Shown one piece after another: positions 1-8,223 of a stretch of DNA of 50,018 nt. The notes under the pieces were generated by a model that was given only the letters and a program-made list of their open reading frames with translations, did no database searches and was not told where the DNA came from. Positions within the stretch are counted from its first letter, which is position 1. Each line of letters starts with the position of its first letter. The position numbers and the translations under genes were made by a program. Source of the DNA: Streptomyces alanosinicus (GTDB lineage Bacteria; Actinomycetota; Actinomycetes; Streptomycetales; Streptomycetaceae); NCBI RefSeq assembly GCF_014650595.1, contig NZ_BMVG01000049.1, forward strand, positions 1 through 50,018. The letters are read 5' to 3'.

Positions 1-455
1 TCCCGGGGCAGGAACAGCCGCCAGTTCAGCGGGCACGAGGCCGTGTCCGAGACGGCGTGCGCGCTGACGGCGACCTGACAGTCAGCCTGCTTGCCCAGCG
101 CACCGCAGTACTGGGGAGCGGCACCGACCGACATTCTTCCGTCCTTGGGAAACGACACGTCATCGACCGCCCAGGCATCCGGGCCGATCCGCGGCACCAG
201 CCGCTCAGCGATACGTCGCCGCACCGGAACCGGATCCCAGGTGGACTGGTTCACGAACTGCTGCAGGTTCTGCTCGTTGCCGTCCGGCAGCCGCGAGGCC
301 ATGGCCTGGATGGACTTTCGGCGACCGTCCATCATCAGTCCCCACAGATAGCAGTCGCCCTTGGCCCGCTGGTCCTTGCGCGGTATCGAGGCGAACACGT
401 CCGCCACGAATAACGCCAACGTCGCCCGAACACGATTGACTTCATGTGCGTCCAT
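1..455 (-). CDS. IS701-like transposase, N-terminal part (cut by window edge)
   Basis: The minus strand is open from an ATG at 453-455 to the window edge, giving about 151 residues. The product begins MDAHEVNRVRATLALFVADV and contains the segments YLWGLMMDGRRKSIQAMA and AWAVDDVSFPKDG. These match my memory of the N-terminal half of IS701-family DDE transposases, where the Asp in the VDD segment would be the first catalytic acid. The remainder of the catalytic domain lies outside the window, so intactness cannot be judged. No terminal inverted repeat was identified in the 50 bases after the start. Family assignment is from recalled similarity. Confidence 0.8.
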   Translation of the reverse strand, partial: MDAHEVNRVRATLALFVADVFASIPRKDQRAKGDCYLWGLMMDGRRKSIQAMASRLPDGNEQNLQQFVNQSTWDPVPVRRRIAERLVPRIGPDAWAVDDVSFPKDGRMSVGAAPQYCGALGKQADCQVAVSAHAVSDTASCPLNWRLFLPR

Positions 456-508
456 ACAGTCCTCATGCCCCTGAACACTGCAGGGCAGACAGACCTAACG
501 GAGTCCTA

Positions 509-730
509 CTAGTGTCGGTTGCGCGAGTGATTACGTGCCATACGCTCATTGCCGTGCTTGTACGCACCTGTCCAGCGGGCCATCACCAGTTGGGCGTCAC
601 CCGACTCGACCTCCGCAAGGAACTTCTCGGCACGTGCACCACGCAACGTGCCAGCCGAACGGCCCTGATGGGTGATTGTCACGGTGCCGTCAGGGCGTTG
701 GTCACAGGTGAAACCGAAGGGTCTAGGCAT
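509..730 (-). CDS. small conserved hypothetical protein, 73 aa
   Basis: A 73-residue basic protein starts at ATG 728-730. It contains RPDGTVTITHQGR, TLRGARAEKFL and a C-terminal MARWTG...RNHSRNR stretch. I recall very similar short proteins of about 70 residues in many Streptomyces genomes; none has a function I know. The reading frame also runs open upstream, so the start rests on similarity rather than a clear ribosome site. It lies between the IS701-like transposase and an exporter relic, all on the minus strand. No signal peptide or membrane segment is visible. Confidence 0.6.
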   Translation of the reverse strand: MPRPFGFTCDQRPDGTVTITHQGRSAGTLRGARAEKFLAEVESGDAQLVMARWTGAYKHGNERMARNHSRNRH

Positions 731-811
731 GGCCGGGATGTTAGGCGGTCGTGCTGATACGCCGATACCGAATTTGGCCAGTGCGGTCCAGCGCATGATC
801 CGCCGGACAGG

Positions 812-1132
812 CCCTAAGCCTGCCGGCAGGGTGCCGATAGGCAGGAGCCACGGCATGGCCCAGCGGTCAGTCAGCACACTGAACACCGGTTGCACCACCG
901 ATGAGAGCAGGGAGGCCGCGAGCACGAGGCCCGATACGTCGGCGTAACCATAGGCACGTTCGGCAACGAAGTACGGCACGAGGGAGGCCACGGCGCCCTG
1001 GTAGACATCGACGCAGGCATGACCGACGGACAGCAGTGTGACCGAGGAGTTTCTTCGCACCTCGTCATCGTCGGCGCTCTCCGCCAGGTCGCGCTTCCGA
1101 AAAACTGCCCGACAATGGTGGAAGTCCGCCAC
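812..1132 (-). pseudogene. 5' fragment of an Fsr-type MFS exporter
   Basis: The minus frame encodes VTLLSVGHACVDVYQGAVA, then LVPYFVAERAYGYADVSGL and VFSVLTDRWAMPWLLP. This is characteristic of the first two to three membrane helices of fosmidomycin-resistance (Fsr)-like major facilitator transporters. The similarity stops near 812, after roughly 80 family-like residues; about 300 residues of a normal exporter are missing, so this is a relic. Its 5' end overlaps the start of the divergent AraC-type regulator, a pairing often seen for a regulator and its exporter. The exact start is uncertain. Confidence 0.6.
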
Positions 1133-1861
1133 GAGCCCATAGCGCCCACCCGCACCCGGCGACTGGCGTCCCGCGCGGAGATCGAAGCTCACCGGCACGA
1201 CGAGCATCAGATCGTGTACGCGGGCCGGGGCGTCCTGTCCGTCACCACCAGCACCAGCACCTGGGTCGCTCCGGCGACCCGCGCCAACTGGGTCCCGGCC
1301 GGCACCGTCCACGCCCACCAGGCGTACGGCGATCTCGACCTGCATCTGATGGGGCTGCCCGCGTGGGAGAACCCCCTGAGCCTGGATGCCCCTGCTGTGC
1401 TCGCGGTGAGTCCTCTACTGCGCGAGTTGATCATCACCTACACCCGCATCGAGGACGACGACAGCCCGGAGCGGATGCGCTTGCGTGCAGTGCTCCTCGA
1501 CCAGCTGCGGATCTCGGCACAACAGCCCCTGCATCTGCCCACACCCCACAGCCCCCTGCTGCGCACGGTCTGCGACCTCCTGCAGTCCGACCCGTCGGAC
1601 AACCGCACACTCGCCCAACTCGGGCGAGAGGTCGGGGCGAGCGCCCGCACGCTCTCCCGGTTGTTCAGCAACGACCTCGGCATGACGTTCCCTCAGTGGC
1701 GCACCCAACTCCGACTCCACCACGCACTGGTCCTGTTGGCCGAAAAGACCCCTGTGACCAACGTCGCGAACCAGTGTGGGTGGTCGTCCACCAGCGCCTT
1801 CATCGATGTGTTTTCCGCCGTGCGTTCGGTCATACGCCAGGTACACACTCCCGGTAACTGA
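1115..1861 (+). CDS. AraC-family transcriptional regulator, frameshifted at C-terminus
   Basis: About 248 residues from ATG 1115. An N-terminal cupin-like sensor segment (HRHDEHQIVYAGRGVLSV) is followed by a C-terminal AraC-type double helix-turn-helix: LAQLGREVGASARTLSRLF, FPQWRTQLRLHHAL and VTNVANQCGWSSTSAFIDVF. After FIDVF the frame reads into a non-family tail. One frame over, the expected ending RRAFGHTPGT appears and stops at 1855-1857, so one extra T in the TTTT run near 1810-1813 explains the change. Only the last dozen residues, in the second recognition unit, are altered. It diverges from an exporter relic that it probably once controlled. A sequencing error is an alternative to a real mutation. 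Confidence 0.75.
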   Translation: MVEVRHEPIAPTRTRRLASRAEIEAHRHDEHQIVYAGRGVLSVTTSTSTWVAPATRANWVPAGTVHAHQAYGDLDLHLMGLPAWENPLSLDAPAVLAVSPLLRELIITYTRIEDDDSPERMRLRAVLLDQLRISAQQPLHLPTPHSPLLRTVCDLLQSDPSDNRTLAQLGREVGASARTLSRLFSNDLGMTFPQWRTQLRLHHALVLLAEKTPVTNVANQCGWSSTSAFIDVFSAVRSVIRQVHTPGN

Positions 1862-2035
1862 ATGGAGTGGGAGAGCCCGACGCTGGTTACTCGACGGGTG
1901 TCTGGCGCCGGGGGCCGCATTCTGCGACCGCTGATGCCGGAGGTCGCGGCCAACTGCTCCTTCACCTGGGCGAGTTGGCGCGTTCTCGTCCGCTCACGGG
2001 TCGACACGCTTCGGTGGGCGGCGATACGTTGAAAC

Positions 2036-3349
2036 ATGGCCCGAGAAGACGGACGGAAGGCCGATCCACAAGGGCCGGAGTCCACCCCGCTGTGGCGTAA
2101 CCGGGACTACAATATCTGGTGGTCCGGGGTGGCCATGTCGAAGTTGGGCACCAGTGTTTCCACCTTGGCGTTCCCGCTGCTGGTGCTGGCTTCCACCGGG
2201 TCCGCCGCCGCTGCCGGGGTCGTCGGCACATGCGAGAGTGTCGGTCTGGTGGCCGGTCTGTTGCCCGCGGGGGCGGCTGCTGATCGTTATCCGAGACGTG
2301 CTCTGCTCGTCGGGTCCTCACTGGTCCAACTCGCCTCCATGGGCATCGTCTTCTGGATCGTGGCCGCCGGGCACCTGTGGCTGTCGCTGATCGCCGTTCT
2401 GGCGCTGGTGCAGGGCCTGGCGTCGGCGGCGTTCGCCGGCGCGGCGGCACCACTGGTGAAACGCATCGTCCCCGAGTCTCAGGTCAGGACCGCCTTCGCC
2501 CGGGTCGAGGCACGCGATTACGGCGCCCAGTTGGCCGGCGCGCCGATCGGCGGGGCACTGTTTTCGTGGGCTCGCTGGGCACCGTTCCTCCTGGACGCTC
2601 TCTCTTTCGGGGCCGTCGCCCTCGCCTGCCTGTTCCTGCGCACCCCGCTGGGACCCGACGCCGCCGACCGGCCGGCCGAACGTCCTCCGCTGCGCCGCGA
2701 CCTGGGCGCGGGGCTGGCCTTCATCCGGGGCAGCGCGTTCCTGCGGTACGCGCTGCTGTGGATGGCGCTGATGAACCTGTTCTTCACCGGGATCGGTTTC
2801 ATGTTCATCGTCACGTTGCGGCGTCACGGCGCGTCGCCCTCGCAGATCGGCACGGCCGAGTCGATCGCGACGGCGTGCGGCTTCGGTGGAGCGCTCGCCG
2901 CCGGATGGGTCGTGCGACGCCTCTCCGGCTACCGGATCATCCTGTTCGTCTCCTGGATGGTCGCCGCGGGCGTGGGCGGGATCATGGTGCTGGCGTCTCG
3001 GCCATGGCTGGCGGCCCTGTGTCTGGGCGCGAGCATCGTCTTCGTGACTCCGCTGAACGTCGTGTTCGCCAGCGGCATGGTGGCGATGGTTCCGGACGCG
3101 ATGATCGCGCGCGTCATGACGTCGGCGAACATGGCCTCGCAGTCTTGCGGCTGGCTCGCCCCGGTGGTGTGCGGCGCGCTGGCGGACGGTCTCGGAGTCG
3201 AAGTCCCCCTGATCGCCATCGCGGTCGGCCTGGCCCTGCTGGCGGCCGCCAACCATGTCGTCCCGGTCGTCCGCCAGTTGGGGGAACCGCCGGAGAGCAG
3301 CAGGGAGTCGGAGCCCCGCACCGATCCGGACGAGCGGACCGTCTTGTGA
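2036..3349 (+). CDS. MFS transporter (EntS/MFS_3-like)
   Basis: A 437-residue integral membrane protein with about 12 hydrophobic segments. It begins with a short polar region and LWRNRDYNIWWSGVAMSKLG, the usual opening of actinobacterial MFS_3 transporters related to enterobactin exporter EntS. The loop AADRYPRRALLVGSS matches the conserved DR-x-x-R motif between helices 2 and 3. It ends 27 bp from the end of the RiPP operon and faces it. Proton-coupled export of the RiPP product or self-protection is a reasonable inference, but the gene is not in the operon. ATG start at 2036; a ribosome site is not obvious. Confidence 0.8.
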   Translation: MAREDGRKADPQGPESTPLWRNRDYNIWWSGVAMSKLGTSVSTLAFPLLVLASTGSAAAAGVVGTCESVGLVAGLLPAGAAADRYPRRALLVGSSLVQLASMGIVFWIVAAGHLWLSLIAVLALVQGLASAAFAGAAAPLVKRIVPESQVRTAFARVEARDYGAQLAGAPIGGALFSWARWAPFLLDALSFGAVALACLFLRTPLGPDAADRPAERPPLRRDLGAGLAFIRGSAFLRYALLWMALMNLFFTGIGFMFIVTLRRHGASPSQIGTAESIATACGFGGALAAGWVVRRLSGYRIILFVSWMVAAGVGGIMVLASRPWLAALCLGASIVFVTPLNVVFASGMVAMVPDAMIARVMTSANMASQSCGWLAPVVCGALADGLGVEVPLIAIAVGLALLAAANHVVPVVRQLGEPPESSRESEPRTDPDERTVL

Positions 3350-3376
3350 GATACGGCCGGCCGGGGCACGGCGACG

Positions 3377-4150
3377 TCATCCGGCGGCGGATGCTCCCAC
3401 GACCAGACACGTGTAGTTCACGCCGATCCCCCCGTCCGCCTCGGCGTCGAGGAAGGCGGCCACCTCACCGAGCAGACGTCGCCGCACCGCCTCGGGCAGG
3501 GCGAGGTGACGGCTCTCGGTGGCCAGCAGTTCACAGAACTGCCGGGACGTGAGACGGGTCTGCCAGGGCACGGCGGTCCTGGTCACGTGCTGAAATCCGT
3601 GGGACCGCAGTTCCTCGGCGTAGCCGTCGAGGTCGGACTCCGACAGGGAGACCCGGCCGCCCGACCCGGCAGGCAGGCCGTCCGGGAGGACGGAGGCGTA
3701 GACGGCGTTGAGGCGGGCCGCGTCGCGCAGCGCGTAGGCGCCGAAGTTCCAGGCGAGCAGGATCCGGCCGGCCGGGCCGAGACAGCGCAATGCCTTCTCC
3801 GTCCGTTCCCCGGGGCGCAGCCAGTGCCAGGCCTGGCCGCAGGCCACCAGGTCGAACCGCCTGCCGCCCGACTCCCATGTCTCGAACGCGCCGACCTCGA
3901 CCGCCAGCCCGTTGGCCGAGGCGACCTCCGCCATCCGCGTGTCCGGCTCGACCCCGGTGACCTCGTGGCCCAGCGCCGCCAGCGCGGTCGCGAGTTTGCC
4001 GGTTCCGCATCCGATGTCGAGCGCGGTGCCCGGTGGGCCGCCGGCGAGGGCCTCGGTGAGGGCTTGGAGGGGGTAGCCGGGGCGCAGCCGGTCGTAGTCG
4101 TGCGCACGGGCGCCGAAACTGGTGGGTGCCCACCCCGCTCGGTCTGTCAC
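3377..4150 (-). CDS. class I SAM-dependent methyltransferase (last gene of RiPP operon)
   Basis: 257 residues. The GTG start at 4148-4150 shares a GTGA overlap with the stop of the HTTM gene, so the two are translationally coupled. The N-terminus FGARAHDYDRLRPGYP and glycine-rich motif I ALDIGCGTGKLATALAALG, followed by VTGVEPDTRMAEVA, are typical of Methyltransf_11/UbiE-type enzymes that bind S-adenosylmethionine. FDLVACGQAWHW is the post-motif strand. The target is unknown: the peptide, a carboxylate or an unrelated small molecule are all possible. Placement at the end of a radical SAM operon suggests tailoring of the peptide. The fold is clear, the substrate is inference. Confidence 0.85.
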   Translation of the reverse strand: MTDRAGWAPTSFGARAHDYDRLRPGYPLQALTEALAGGPPGTALDIGCGTGKLATALAALGHEVTGVEPDTRMAEVASANGLAVEVGAFETWESGGRRFDLVACGQAWHWLRPGERTEKALRCLGPAGRILLAWNFGAYALRDAARLNAVYASVLPDGLPAGSGGRVSLSESDLDGYAEELRSHGFQHVTRTAVPWQTRLTSRQFCELLATESRHLALPEAVRRRLLGEVAAFLDAEADGGIGVNYTCLVVGASAAG

Positions 4151-5094
4151 AGCAGTCCTCCGATCAGGGTCACGAACGCGTGTTGCGGCAGGAAGAGCAC
4201 ATAGGTGCCGACCGAGGCGAGGCCGAAGGGCACGAGGCGTTTGGGCAGCAGCGTGGTGAAGGCGGCGTGCGTGAGCAGGCCGAGGAGTGCGCCCGCCGGC
4301 CAGGTGGCCGGGAAGATCAGCAGGAGCGGGAGCGCGGCCTCCACGGCGATCGTCGCCAGTGAGGGCAGGAGCCAACGGCGGGCGACGAGCGACGGGTCGG
4401 CGGTGGCGAAACGACGTGTGAACCAGTCCGGGAAATAGTATTCGCGCCGCCCCGGAGGCAGTTCGTCGCGCAGGGAGGCCAGTTGCTCGAACATCTTCTG
4501 CAGGGTGTCCCCGCTGGTGAACTGGCGGGAGGCGGCCTTGAACCAGGCGCTGCTCCAATACACCTGGAACATCAGCACGACCGCGACGGCCTGGGGCCAG
4601 GAGGGTCCTCCCGGCCCGGCCGCCCGCGCGGGATCGAGGAACGCGGTCAGGGACGGAGCGTCCAGCAGCGTCTGCAGGCTCAGATAGGCGTCGGTCCCGG
4701 AGGCGAAGACGAACGGGACACACATCATGCCCAGGAACAGGATGTTGAACTTGCGGTCGAAGGTGAACTCGAACATGCACCATGCGGCGACGACTCCCGC
4801 GGCGAGCGGGGTGAGTACCCCCGCCAGCAGGCACAGCACCGCCACCGCCCGGACGACGTAGAAGACCTTGAAGGCCGTCGGGCTCAGCAGCACCTTGACG
4901 GCCATGTCGTCGCGCTCGTACCGCCAGCGCACCAGTGACTTGGGGTGGAGGTCGAAGAACCGCGCCATGCCGTAGACGTGGTCGGCGGTGATCTTCCACA
5001 GCAGGGCGACTGCCAGGATCAGGCGGAAGCAGCACAGTGCCGGCCCGGCCGCCGTGCCGTGGACCGGGAACGCGGTCGGCAGCAGATCACGCAC
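4147..5094 (-). CDS. HTTM-domain (vitamin K-dependent carboxylase-like) membrane protein
   Basis: 315 residues from GTG 5092-5094, which overlaps the end of the upstream small gene by 8 bp. At least six hydrophobic segments are visible, roughly residues 20-35, 76-107, 112-132, 165-182 and two beyond 235. The segment FQVYWSSAWFKAASRQFTSG (about 176-195) is the hallmark of HTTM (horizontally transferred transmembrane) proteins, the family that contains vitamin K-dependent gamma-glutamyl carboxylase. In such proteins the HTTM part is a membrane enzyme core, often without the carboxylase C-terminal domain, as here. Position inside the RiPP operon suggests action on, or export of, the modified peptide. 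No catalytic residue could be confirmed. Confidence 0.75.
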   Translation of the reverse strand: MRDLLPTAFPVHGTAAGPALCCFRLILAVALLWKITADHVYGMARFFDLHPKSLVRWRYERDDMAVKVLLSPTAFKVFYVVRAVAVLCLLAGVLTPLAAGVVAAWCMFEFTFDRKFNILFLGMMCVPFVFASGTDAYLSLQTLLDAPSLTAFLDPARAAGPGGPSWPQAVAVVLMFQVYWSSAWFKAASRQFTSGDTLQKMFEQLASLRDELPPGRREYYFPDWFTRRFATADPSLVARRWLLPSLATIAVEAALPLLLIFPATWPAGALLGLLTHAAFTTLLPKRLVPFGLASVGTYVLFLPQHAFVTLIGGLL

Positions 5095-5428
5095 GCACGA
5101 CCCTGCCGTTTCTGACCGCGATCCTGATGTGGCCGAAAGGCACCAGGAGCACCCCGTCCCCGACCACCGACAGACCGTGTTCCTCGTCGAGGTAGCGCAC
5201 CAGTGAGGCGAGCGCGTCCGGGGAGCCGAAGTGGTCCTGGCGCAGTTCGTACTCCCAGGGGCAGACGGGCCGCCCGTCGCGTACGTCGTAGAGCCGGGCG
5301 CGGTAGCCGCCGATGTGGGAGAACATCGCCCAGGAGCCGAAGGACCCCGGTGCGGTGAAGAACCCACGCCACACCAGCCAGGTCACGGCCCCGCAGGCGA
5401 GGACCGCGGCCGCGACGGCATTGACCAT
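5087..5428 (-). CDS. small membrane-anchored protein of the RiPP operon
   Basis: 113 residues, ATG at 5426-5428 with an AAGGAG-type ribosome site a few bases upstream. An N-terminal hydrophobic helix (VNAVAAAVLACGAVTWLVW) is followed by a soluble part containing SFGSWAMFSHIGGYRARLYD, CPWEYEL and a C-terminal strand-rich region. I do not recognise the family. A single anchor followed by a small domain, and overlap with the HTTM gene, suggest it is a partner subunit of that membrane protein. The coding assignment is supported by codon bias, the ribosome site and the 8-bp overlap at its stop. Confidence 0.7.
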   Translation of the reverse strand: MVNAVAAAVLACGAVTWLVWRGFFTAPGSFGSWAMFSHIGGYRARLYDVRDGRPVCPWEYELRQDHFGSPDALASLVRYLDEEHGLSVVGDGVLLVPFGHIRIAVRNGRVVRA

Positions 5429-5434
5429 GTCTAC

Positions 5435-5476
5435 TCCTTCGGGAAGTTCGGTCGGTCCTTCGGGAGGTTCGGCCGG
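5435..5476. repeat. tandem 21-bp direct repeat in RiPP operon
   Basis: Two adjacent 21-bp copies (5435-5455 and 5456-5476) differ at three positions; both start TCCTTCGGGA. They fill most of the gap between the DUF5825-like gene and the small membrane protein gene, and the inner copy supplies the ribosome site of the latter on the minus strand. A slippage duplication that preserves a translation signal is the simplest reading. Confidence 0.7.
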
Positions 5477-5491
5477 GAGGTGGGGCGCCGG

Positions 5492-6082
5492 TCACAGGAC
5501 CATGGACGGGACGGGCCACCGGTCGATGAGGCAGGGAGCCCACCAGTCGAGGCCGCCGAAGTCCAGCACAAGGTGCTCGGCGCGCAGCGCCGCGAGGACA
5601 TCGGGATCGACACCGCTTACCTGTTGTTGTTCCAGCAGGTCCACTGCTTGTACGTATGCGGGCTGGAGCAGGTTGAACCGTTGCAGCACTCCCTCCCGCC
5701 GGTCGCGGATCTGTACGAAGCCGGGGCCTCGGCGCCAGACGCAGCGGCCGATGTAGAACCGGTTCCACCACTCGGAAAGGCGCTCGGCCGACCGGGCGCC
5801 GTCGAGGGAGACCGGCGGCTGAAGGTGTGTCAGGTCGCGGGCGGTCAGGGCCGGATCGGCTCGCCGGCCCGCTCGCAGCTGCCAGCGCACCAGCAGGCCC
5901 CGCGCGGTGGCGACCCGGACGAAGTCGAGGGCGTGCAGATCACGGGGTGTGGGCGAGCTCAGGGAGACGGGCTCGTCGAGTTCGGCGTACCGCACGCCTC
6001 GCCCGTACAGGTCGTGCACTTGACGGCCGGCGACCGAGCGGTTCGTGGCGGTGGTCGGCGGGGTCAGGAGATCGTCACGCAT
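5492..6082 (-). CDS. DUF5825-like RiPP-associated protein
   Basis: 196 residues from ATG 6080-6082, overlapping the end of the radical SAM gene by 19 bp, so coupled translation is likely. Contents include VHDLYGRGVRYAELDEPV, an arginine/tryptophan-rich middle (WWNRFYIGRCVWRRGPGFV) and a C-terminus LDFGGLDWWAP. From memory this pattern corresponds to a domain of unknown function (DUF5825) that accompanies RiPP maturation radical SAM C-methyltransferases in actinobacteria. Its biochemical role is unknown; peptide binding or delivery to the neighbouring enzyme would be a sensible hypothesis. No membrane segment or metal-binding cluster is visible. Confidence 0.65.
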   Translation of the reverse strand: MRDDLLTPPTTATNRSVAGRQVHDLYGRGVRYAELDEPVSLSSPTPRDLHALDFVRVATARGLLVRWQLRAGRRADPALTARDLTHLQPPVSLDGARSAERLSEWWNRFYIGRCVWRRGPGFVQIRDRREGVLQRFNLLQPAYVQAVDLLEQQQVSGVDPDVLAALRAEHLVLDFGGLDWWAPCLIDRWPVPSMVL

Positions 6083-7989
6083 GTGGGCTCCTCGGCCAGT
6101 TCCAGGGCCAGCTCGGGTCCGCCGCTCTGCGAGTCGCGCCGGATGCGGCACACCAACTGGTTCTCGTCCTCGGTGGCGAGGTGTACGGCGCGGTCGGCCT
6201 CGACGAAGATCAGCCCCAGTCGTCGCCAGTCGGCCAGCAGCACCTCCACGCGGGTCTTCTCCCAGGCGCGACCGCCGTGGACGGCGCGGCGCGCCAGTTG
6301 ATCGACGGACCTGGGGTCGTGCAAGGCGCGGAACAGCTCGGCCTCGACGGGGTCCTCCAGGGTCATGGACCGCCAGGAGAAGCCCGGCCTGGAGTTGGAG
6401 AGCGCGATACGGTCGCCGAGGTCGACGTAGGACAGGCTGCTGCGGATGTAGTTGTCGGACCACTCCTGCAGGGCTTCGGCGAGCCGTTCGGCGAGCTTGC
6501 GGTCGATACCCCGGTCCGGGGTATCGAACAGGTAGGCGAGGTCGGCCAGTTCGGCTTCCGGGAGGTCATAGATGATCCGGTACTGCGAGTTGGGGCGCCG
6601 GTCGGCGAAGCCCAGTTCGGGGCGGTCGAAGTAGGGGCTGAACCGCTCGAGCGCAATCCTGTTCGCTCCGGTGCTGGGGTGGAGGTGGTGCAGGGCCGGA
6701 AACTGCTCGATGAGGGGCAGGTAGTCGTCCTGGGTCTCACCCGGGAACCCGTACAGGTAGTTCCACGCCACCGACAGCCCGTGGGTCTCGGCGTCCCGGA
6801 GGAAGCGGATGTTGTGGGTGCCGCTCACACCTTTGTCCATGATCTGCAGTACGCGGCTACTGAGGCTCTCGATGCCTGGCTGGACGCTGACCACGCCCGC
6901 CGCACGCATCCGGGCGATCTGCGACAGCTTCATGTTCGACTTGACCTCGTACTGGATGCGCAGGTCGAAGGGGGCATCGGCGAGCTTGTCCAGGACGGAG
7001 TCGAGGTAGGACATCTCCAGGATGTTGTCCACGGCGTAGAAGTCCAGCACGTGGTGCCGCTCGGCGAGCGTGAGGATCTCCTGCAGGTAGGTGTGCGGGC
7101 TCTTGCTGCGGAAGGTCATCGCCGAACCGTTGAGTCCGCAGAACGTGCAGTGGTGCTTCTCGCCCCACCAGCAGCCGCGCGCGCCCTCGACCACGAGCAC
7201 CGGCTCGTACCAGGACTGCGCCCGGGAGCGCCTGAGACGCTCGAAGTAGGCGTCGAAGTCGGGTGCCGGGATCTCGGAGGGCGCCAGGAGCCGCTCGGTC
7301 GCCGGATTGCTCATGCTGGTGTCGCCGTCGCGCCGGCACAGGCCGGGTATGTGCGAGGTGTCCGGCTCGCCGTCGGCGAGAAGGGCCTCGACGAGTTGGG
7401 GGAACGCCCGCTCCGCCTCGCCGCGTACGACGTAGTCGACGAAGCCGAAATTGCGGTGCAGCGCCTCCCCTTGCGGGCCGTCGCAGTTGGCGCCACCCAT
7501 GACGGTCCTGATGCCGGGGGCCAACTCCTTGATCCGGCGCAGCAGTGCGAGTGACGCCACGTTCTGCTGGAACGTCGAGGTCGCACCCACGAGATCGGGA
7601 CCGTCGGCGACTATCTGCCGTGCCGTGGCTTCTATGAATTCTGGAACGATCCGGTGAAGCCGAAGACATGTCTCCAGCTGGTTGTCCGTGATCTTCCCCT
7701 TCAATCCGGCGGTGAACTCGTCCACCCGCCACGAAGTGTCGTCGTAGAGGGCGGAAGAGAACACCCAGTCGCCGCATCCCAGGAAATAGCTGTGCAGGGA
7801 GAAGAAACTGAATTCCGGGGAGCCGAGTCCGCCTTGCCGGTCCATCCAGTCGGCGAAATCGATGTTGGCGTAGACCGTCTTCGTCTCGATTTCTGGGAAG
7901 GTCTCCGCGATTCTTCGCGAAAGAATTCCGAGTGCGAGCGAAGGAGTTGCTGTCGTGGCCCACGGCATGCAGACCAGTGTGATCTTCAT
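6064..7989 (-). CDS. B12-type radical SAM RiPP maturation C-methyltransferase (TIGR03975-like)
   Basis: 641 residues from ATG 7987-7989 with a GGAGGG ribosome site. Residues 1-210 form a Rossmann-like cobalamin-binding-type region (segments LVGATSTFQQN and VMGGANCDGPQG). The radical SAM cluster motif is GCWWGEKHHCTFCGLNG with Cys273, Cys281 and Cys284, a CX7CX2C spacing typical of the rSAM_ocin_1 family (TIGR03975) rather than the usual CX3CX2C. Family members transfer methyl groups to unactivated carbons of ribosomal peptides using methylcobalamin and a 5'-deoxyadenosyl radical. Acting on the 28-residue precursor encoded just upstream is the natural inference. Length is normal for the family. 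Confidence 0.92.
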   Translation of the reverse strand: MKITLVCMPWATTATPSLALGILSRRIAETFPEIETKTVYANIDFADWMDRQGGLGSPEFSFFSLHSYFLGCGDWVFSSALYDDTSWRVDEFTAGLKGKITDNQLETCLRLHRIVPEFIEATARQIVADGPDLVGATSTFQQNVASLALLRRIKELAPGIRTVMGGANCDGPQGEALHRNFGFVDYVVRGEAERAFPQLVEALLADGEPDTSHIPGLCRRDGDTSMSNPATERLLAPSEIPAPDFDAYFERLRRSRAQSWYEPVLVVEGARGCWWGEKHHCTFCGLNGSAMTFRSKSPHTYLQEILTLAERHHVLDFYAVDNILEMSYLDSVLDKLADAPFDLRIQYEVKSNMKLSQIARMRAAGVVSVQPGIESLSSRVLQIMDKGVSGTHNIRFLRDAETHGLSVAWNYLYGFPGETQDDYLPLIEQFPALHHLHPSTGANRIALERFSPYFDRPELGFADRRPNSQYRIIYDLPEAELADLAYLFDTPDRGIDRKLAERLAEALQEWSDNYIRSSLSYVDLGDRIALSNSRPGFSWRSMTLEDPVEAELFRALHDPRSVDQLARRAVHGGRAWEKTRVEVLLADWRRLGLIFVEADRAVHLATEDENQLVCRIRRDSQSGGPELALELAEEPTCVTIS

Positions 7990-8137
7990 ATGCCCTCCGG
8001 CGTGAGCCCGTGTCTCCCGGGCGCGGGAGGCACAGAGCGAGGCTTGGAAGCGAGGCCGCGCTGGTCAGAAGGTGACGGGGCGGGGATGACATTCGGCTCA
8101 CCCGGCGAGGGGACCATGCCATGCCGGTGATCCTTGA

Positions 8138-8180
8138 ACGCTTTCGGTGCGACCGGAGCCTCCGGTCGCACCGAAAGCGT
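8138..8180. terminator. perfect 20-bp hairpin between precursor and radical SAM gene
   Basis: Left arm 8138-8157 and right arm 8161-8180 are perfect reverse complements around a 3-base loop. No T-run follows on either side. It sits 44 bases after the precursor stop and about 150 bases before the radical SAM start on the transcribed (minus) strand. Such a structure can end or stabilise part of the transcript, giving more precursor than enzyme mRNA, as in other peptide operons. Partial terminator versus RNA-processing or stability stem cannot be separated here. Confidence 0.8.
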
Positions 8181-8223
8181 CTCCAAGACCCAGGGAATCC
8201 GGTCGGGATCCCTTGGGAAAACG

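Noticed and set aside
5095..5367. Upstream extension of the HTTM gene frame.
   Set aside because: The extension is Ser/Thr/Gly/Pro/Arg-rich out-of-frame sequence over the small membrane protein gene; GTG 5094 gives proper coupling.
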